NCBI GenBank assembly: GCA_964498585.1
Contig: CAZCHH010000088.1
Coordinates: 1 to 9,730, forward strand
Direction: 5' to 3'
Source: JAAYJM01 sp964498585
Lineage (GTDB): Bacteria; Bacteroidota; Ignavibacteria; Kapaibacteriales; UBA2268
Length of the DNA: 9,730 bases
Under the pieces are notes generated by a model. The model was not told where the DNA came from and did not search any database. It was given only the letters and a program-made list of their open reading frames with translations. Of the stretch, positions 7,381 to 9,730 are shown in pieces (the first letter of the stretch is position 1; every line of letters starts with the position of its first letter). Position numbers and translations under genes: made by a program.

Positions 7381-8857
7381 GATTGTCGAATTCTTTTAAA
7401 ACAGGGTGAAGTCTGCTTTCATCAACGACCGTTTCTTTTTGGAATGGATTAAAAGTGCGCAAGCCCAATTTTTGAACAATGAAAGAAGAAATCACAGAAG
7501 AATAAATTAAAGGCAGCAATAGTTCCGGATTCTTTGTAATTTCGAAGCAAATAATCCCTGCTGCAAGCGGAAGCTGATATGTTCCTGCAAGCACTGCACC
7601 GGCTGCAACTGTAGCAAAGAGTCCCGGACTTGCTCCGGGTGAAATTAAGTGAAGTCCGTATCCGAAACAGAATCCGAACATAGCACCAACTTTAATTGAA
7701 GGAGCAAATGCACCGCCTGCTCCACCACTCGAAATTGTTAATGCTGCTGAAATTGGTTTGAGTAATATTGTTGAAAATGCCGCTAATAAGCCGAATAATG
7801 CAACATTTTCAATTGTCAGGATTTTTGTAAAGAAACTGAATATTGAATTTTCCGCTAATTGATTTGTTTGCCAACTTATTGCATAATTTATCGGATTGTA
7901 TGTAGTTTCAAGCAATGTAGGCAAAAGCATAAGAAGAATACCAACGATAAAGCCACCAATAACCGGGCGAAGCAACTCCGGTAACTTTACAGTTCTTTTT
8001 TTGAATGAATTGCACGTTGCATTATATGTTTTTATAAAATATACGGCAACGAAGCCGGACAGAACCCCCAGCACAGCCAAATAAAGATAATCAAGAAATC
8101 TAACCTCTATCATTGGTGGAGCAGTTAAAAGCGGTGAATCGCCAAGAAATATGCGTGATACAGCAGTTGACATAACAGAAGAAATCACAATCGGTACAAA
8201 TGATTTCAAGCCGACATCTCCAATCACAGCTTCTAAAGCGAAAACGATTCCGCCAAGAGGTGCGTTGAAAATTCCACTTATAGCAGCTGCAGCTCCGGCA
8301 CCGCATAAGACACGCCTGCTATCTTTTCTTAAACCAATTAACTGGGCAAGTGAAGAGCCAATCGAAGCGCCGAGTGCAATGGTAGGACCTTCACGCCCTC
8401 CTCCACCTCCACTGCCAATAGTAGCACCGGCAAATATGATTGATTTAAAAGCATTCCGCCAATCAATTTTACCGTGATTATTTATTATGGAATTGACTAC
8501 TGTGTCTAAATTATCTACGTTTATATTTTTAAAAACCCATTTTCGCATCAGCCCTACTATTAATCCACCTAAAGCCGGTATTAGAGGTATTATTAATAAA
8601 TACCAGCCAAGATAGGAAGTTGCTGATACTCTGATAAATGTAAAAAAACTTTCTGCAAATTCCATTGTCAAATGGAATAAATAAACAAAAAAACCTATGA
8701 CAATACCGACTATTCCAGAAATGATTATTACTGAATAATCGCTTGATTTGTATTCGTCTATTTTCTCTAAAGTATCAATTACAGGACGGGCGTTATATTT
8801 TGCCTTGCTTATTAAAAAGGATATAAACAGATATATATTGTAAAATATTCGTCTCAT
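7376..8857 (-). CDS. CLC-family chloride channel/transporter, no CBS domains
   Basis: A 493-residue integral inner-membrane protein of the voltage-gated chloride channel family, with many hydrophobic helices from residue ~42 to ~462 and short soluble ends. The CLC signatures are GREGP (154-158, gating Glu E156), GIFNAPLGG (195-203) and GAFAP (382-386). Departures from well-studied bacterial exchangers: the first filter motif (GSGIP or GHGVP) is not recognisable in the expected 110-128 segment; the position matching the internal proton Glu (E203 of E. coli ClcA) is Ala (A210, after E209); and no clear counterpart of the central Tyr is seen near GLRTFNPF. These suggest a passive channel or altered ion selectivity rather than classical 2Cl-/H+ exchange. 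There are no C-terminal CBS domains. The start at 8857 has no Shine-Dalgarno sequence, and a small hairpin lies just before it. The gene is probably monocistronic. Family assignment is firm; the ion and mechanism are inference. Confidence 0.92.
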   Translation of the reverse strand: MRRIFYNIYLFISFLISKAKYNARPVIDTLEKIDEYKSSDYSVIIISGIVGIVIGFFVYLFHLTMEFAESFFTFIRVSATSYLGWYLLIIPLIPALGGLIVGLMRKWVFKNINVDNLDTVVNSIINNHGKIDWRNAFKSIIFAGATIGSGGGGGREGPTIALGASIGSSLAQLIGLRKDSRRVLCGAGAAAAISGIFNAPLGGIVFALEAVIGDVGLKSFVPIVISSVMSTAVSRIFLGDSPLLTAPPMIEVRFLDYLYLAVLGVLSGFVAVYFIKTYNATCNSFKKRTVKLPELLRPVIGGFIVGILLMLLPTLLETTYNPINYAISWQTNQLAENSIFSFFTKILTIENVALFGLLAAFSTILLKPISAALTISSGGAGGAFAPSIKVGAMFGFCFGYGLHLISPGASPGLFATVAAGAVLAGTYQLPLAAGIICFEITKNPELLLPLIYSSVISSFIVQKLGLRTFNPFQKETVVDESRLHPVLKEFDNQ

Positions 8858-8860
8858 TTT

Positions 8861-8877
8861 TTGATGAAAAACATCAA
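8861..8877 (-). promoter_or_regulatory. hairpin just upstream of the clc start codon
   Basis: TTGATG (8861-8866) and CATCAA (8872-8877) pair perfectly around five A residues. In the clc mRNA the hairpin ends 3 bases before the AUG, inside the region a ribosome must cover. It could tune translation or be a chance AT-rich palindrome. Confidence 0.3.
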
Positions 8878-9005
8878 TTTAAAACTTCTTTAACGTTTTT
8901 ATCGAAAAAATATTTAAGAGAGTTTTAAAAATCGTCATACTGAGGGAAATATAAATAAATGTGTTTACTTTTGTGGAAATGAACTATGAGAGAAGAAAGC
9001 CATAC

Positions 9006-9023
9006 CTATCAACAAGTTGATAG
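9006..9023. repeat. 18-bp inverted repeat at the truncation point
   Basis: CTATCAAC (9006-9013) and GTTGATAG (9016-9023) are perfect 8-bp arms separated by two bases. The element sits exactly where the minus-strand remnant loses family resemblance. It may be a scar of a rearrangement, a protein-binding site or a small hairpin. Confidence 0.5.
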
Positions 9024-9203
9024 TAAAGCATCGCCAAGTGCTTTAAGAGAAGTAATTTTCCCTTCAGAAATACCAAAATTTTCAATATCGGTCATATCTC
9101 TGGTTAAAGCATTGCAAAGATTTGATACAGCCATACAAAGTTCTGTATCAGTAAGATTATAATTTCTTTGTTCTTGAATAGAAGACATAATAATAAACTT
9201 CAT
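9009..9203 (-). pseudogene. truncated N-terminal remnant of a hypothetical Bacteroidota family
   Basis: An open frame of 64 codons whose core, YNLTDTELCMAVSNLCN followed by ALTRDMTDIENFGI and KITSLKALGDA, resembles the N-terminus of a longer hypothetical protein family I associate with Bacteroidota (a repeated ELC...LCN...LTRD...FGI...LKALGDAFE pattern). This is recalled, not searched. Here the family resemblance ends after LKALGDA; five unrelated residues and a stop follow, and no minus-strand frame further on continues it. The last codons lie in the 18-bp palindrome 9006-9023, which marks the break. The start could be 9203 or the Met codon at 9188. It is probably a decayed copy, but a short functional protein is possible. 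I know no function for the family. Confidence 0.5.
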
Positions 9204-9290
9204 TATTTATTTAAACAAATCAGAATTATTAATATCAAACTCAAACAATTCAATAAAAATACAAAAGAATATATTATCAATAGCAGGAAA

Positions 9291-9527
9291 ATGATTAATA
9301 AACATTCTTATTATACATTTTCCTCATATTATTATACGTTTTCCTCTTCTTATTACACGTTCCACTCATCTTATTACTCATTCAACTCATCTTATTACTC
9401 ATTTTCCTCTTCTTATTACTCATTTTCCTCTTCTTATTATACGATATCCTCTTCTTATTGCTCATTCAACTCATCTTATTACTCATTTTCCTCTTCTTAT
9501 TACTCATTTTTCAGGTTAAAAAGCTAA
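9291..9527 (+). CDS. possible Ser/Tyr-rich heptapeptide-repeat protein
   Basis: A 78-codon frame starting MINKH, then ten seven-residue units of the form S-Y-Y-[ST]-F-[SN]-S, ending FRLKS. An AGGA lies 3 bases before the ATG. The frame can be extended to an ATG at 9168, but that part is AT-rich, low-complexity and overlaps the minus-strand remnant. The 21-bp DNA period keeps the frame through all units, and all minus-strand frames are closed. Amino-acid replacements are as common as silent ones, so the frame may be open only because the repeat length is a multiple of three. There is no signal peptide. If real, it would be a low-complexity, aromatic, possibly self-associating peptide. Confidence 0.25.
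   Translation: MINKHSYYTFSSYYYTFSSSYYTFHSSYYSFNSSYYSFSSSYYSFSSSYYTISSSYCSFNSSYYSFSSSYYSFFRLKS
9306..9515. repeat. ten-unit 21-bp tandem repeat array
   Basis: Ten contiguous units of exactly 21 bp, starting at 9306, 9327, 9348, 9369, 9390, 9411, 9432, 9453, 9474 and 9495, with consensus TCTTATTACTCATTTTCC plus TCT. Units 5, 6 and 9 are identical; units 4 and 8 share a TTCAACTCA variant; units 1, 2, 3 and 7 carry TTATACG-like or TTACACG-like variants. The period equals two helical turns of DNA and seven codons. There are no unique spacers, so it is a minisatellite rather than a CRISPR. It could be coding, a phased protein-binding or iteron-like array, or simple slippage DNA. Confidence 0.92.
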
Positions 9528-9563
9528 TATTTCGACTTAAAACACGCTACTACAGCAACTCGC

Positions 9564-9581
9564 AAAGGGATTAAGCCCTTT
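9564..9581 (+). terminator. terminator-like hairpin after the repeat array
   Basis: AAAGGG (9564-9569) pairs with CCCTTT (9576-9581) around the 6-base loop ATTAAG and is followed by ATTTT. It lies 36 bases after the stop of the possible repeat protein and could end a plus-strand transcript. The stretch 9582-9686 is AT-rich with no gene or motif I recognise. Confidence 0.45.
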
Positions 9582-9686
9582 ATTTTCATCTATATATAAC
9601 AACTATGTAAAAATCCGATGAAAAATTAAGAAATTTTACAATACAAAGCAAGAGAAATTTTATTTTTTGGGAAATATTTTGTCTTC

Positions 9687-9719
9687 AAATGAACTCCACC
9701 TACGAGGTGGAGTTCATTT
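9687..9719 (+). terminator. strong hairpin terminator near the right end
   Basis: A perfect 14-bp stem (9687-9700 with 9706-9719) surrounds the loop TACGA; the core is AACTCCACC with GGTGGAGTT, and the right arm runs into five T residues (9717-9721). This is a good intrinsic terminator for plus-strand transcription, although no convincing gene precedes it. It may serve a transcript from outside the window, or be a palindromic element related to 6563-6591 (same stem core) and to the CGTAG-apex hairpins (same apex on the minus strand). Confidence 0.6.
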
Positions 9720-9730
9720 TTCCATCTCTT

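Noticed and set aside
7896..8477. Open frames on both strands overlapping the clc gene
   Set aside because: They are other-frame shadows of conserved CLC sequence, including the GREGP region.
8933..8946. CGTCATACTGAGGG, like one half of a common bacterial intergenic palindrome
   Set aside because: The matching second half is absent, so it is at most a degraded fragment.
8986..9162. 58-codon plus-strand frame beginning MREESHTYQQ, preceded by a TACTTTTG box (8966-8973)
   Set aside because: It is antisense to the remnant whose sequence looks like a real family, and no -33 TTG stands at the right distance from the box.
9306..9515. CRISPR array
   Set aside because: Units are directly contiguous with no unique spacers, and no cas gene is present.

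Overview
The window looks like a chromosomal segment from a low-GC member of the Bacteroidota/FCB group. The evidence is AT-rich coding DNA, mostly starts without a Shine-Dalgarno sequence, a TTG...TAnnTTTG promoter before the lipoprotein gene, a Bacteroidota-style lipoprotein, and a truncated gene resembling a hypothetical family I associate with Bacteroidota. An Ignavibacteria/Kapabacteria-like lineage is possible, but the sequence alone does not settle it.

Positions 1-6548 hold a three-gene plus-strand operon and the most interesting content. A type I GAPDH (182-1183) overlaps by 4 bp a very large gene (1180-5268). That gene encodes a 1362-residue protein. Its last ~490 residues are the ATP-grasp and phosphohistidine domains of pyruvate phosphate dikinase (PPDK)/PEP synthase, and its first ~860 residues match nothing I recognise. 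The protein stops right after the phosphohistidine domain, so the PEP/pyruvate-binding TIM barrel is absent. After 26 bp and a strong ribosome binding site comes a second, divergent and longer GAPDH-like gene (5295-6548). Two GAPDH paralogs around a barrel-less dikinase with a new N-terminal module could be an undescribed phosphotransfer or carbon-switch system. Its substrate cannot be read from the sequence.

Positions 6549-6826 lie between convergent genes and hold no gene, only several hairpins. Two or three of them appear to be small modular palindromic elements. On the minus strand, 6827-7231 encodes a small lipocalin-like lipoprotein with a recognisable promoter that contains a perfect 10-bp palindrome. 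Also on the minus strand, 7376-8857 encodes a CLC-family chloride channel/transporter without CBS domains and with atypical filter and proton-path residues.

Positions 8858-9730 are mostly non-coding. They hold a 64-codon N-terminal remnant of a hypothetical family (minus strand), cut off at an 18-bp palindrome. A ten-unit, 21-bp tandem array follows that is open in one plus-strand frame as a Ser/Tyr-rich heptapeptide repeat. The window ends with two terminator-like hairpins. No tRNA, rRNA, transposase or CRISPR array was seen.
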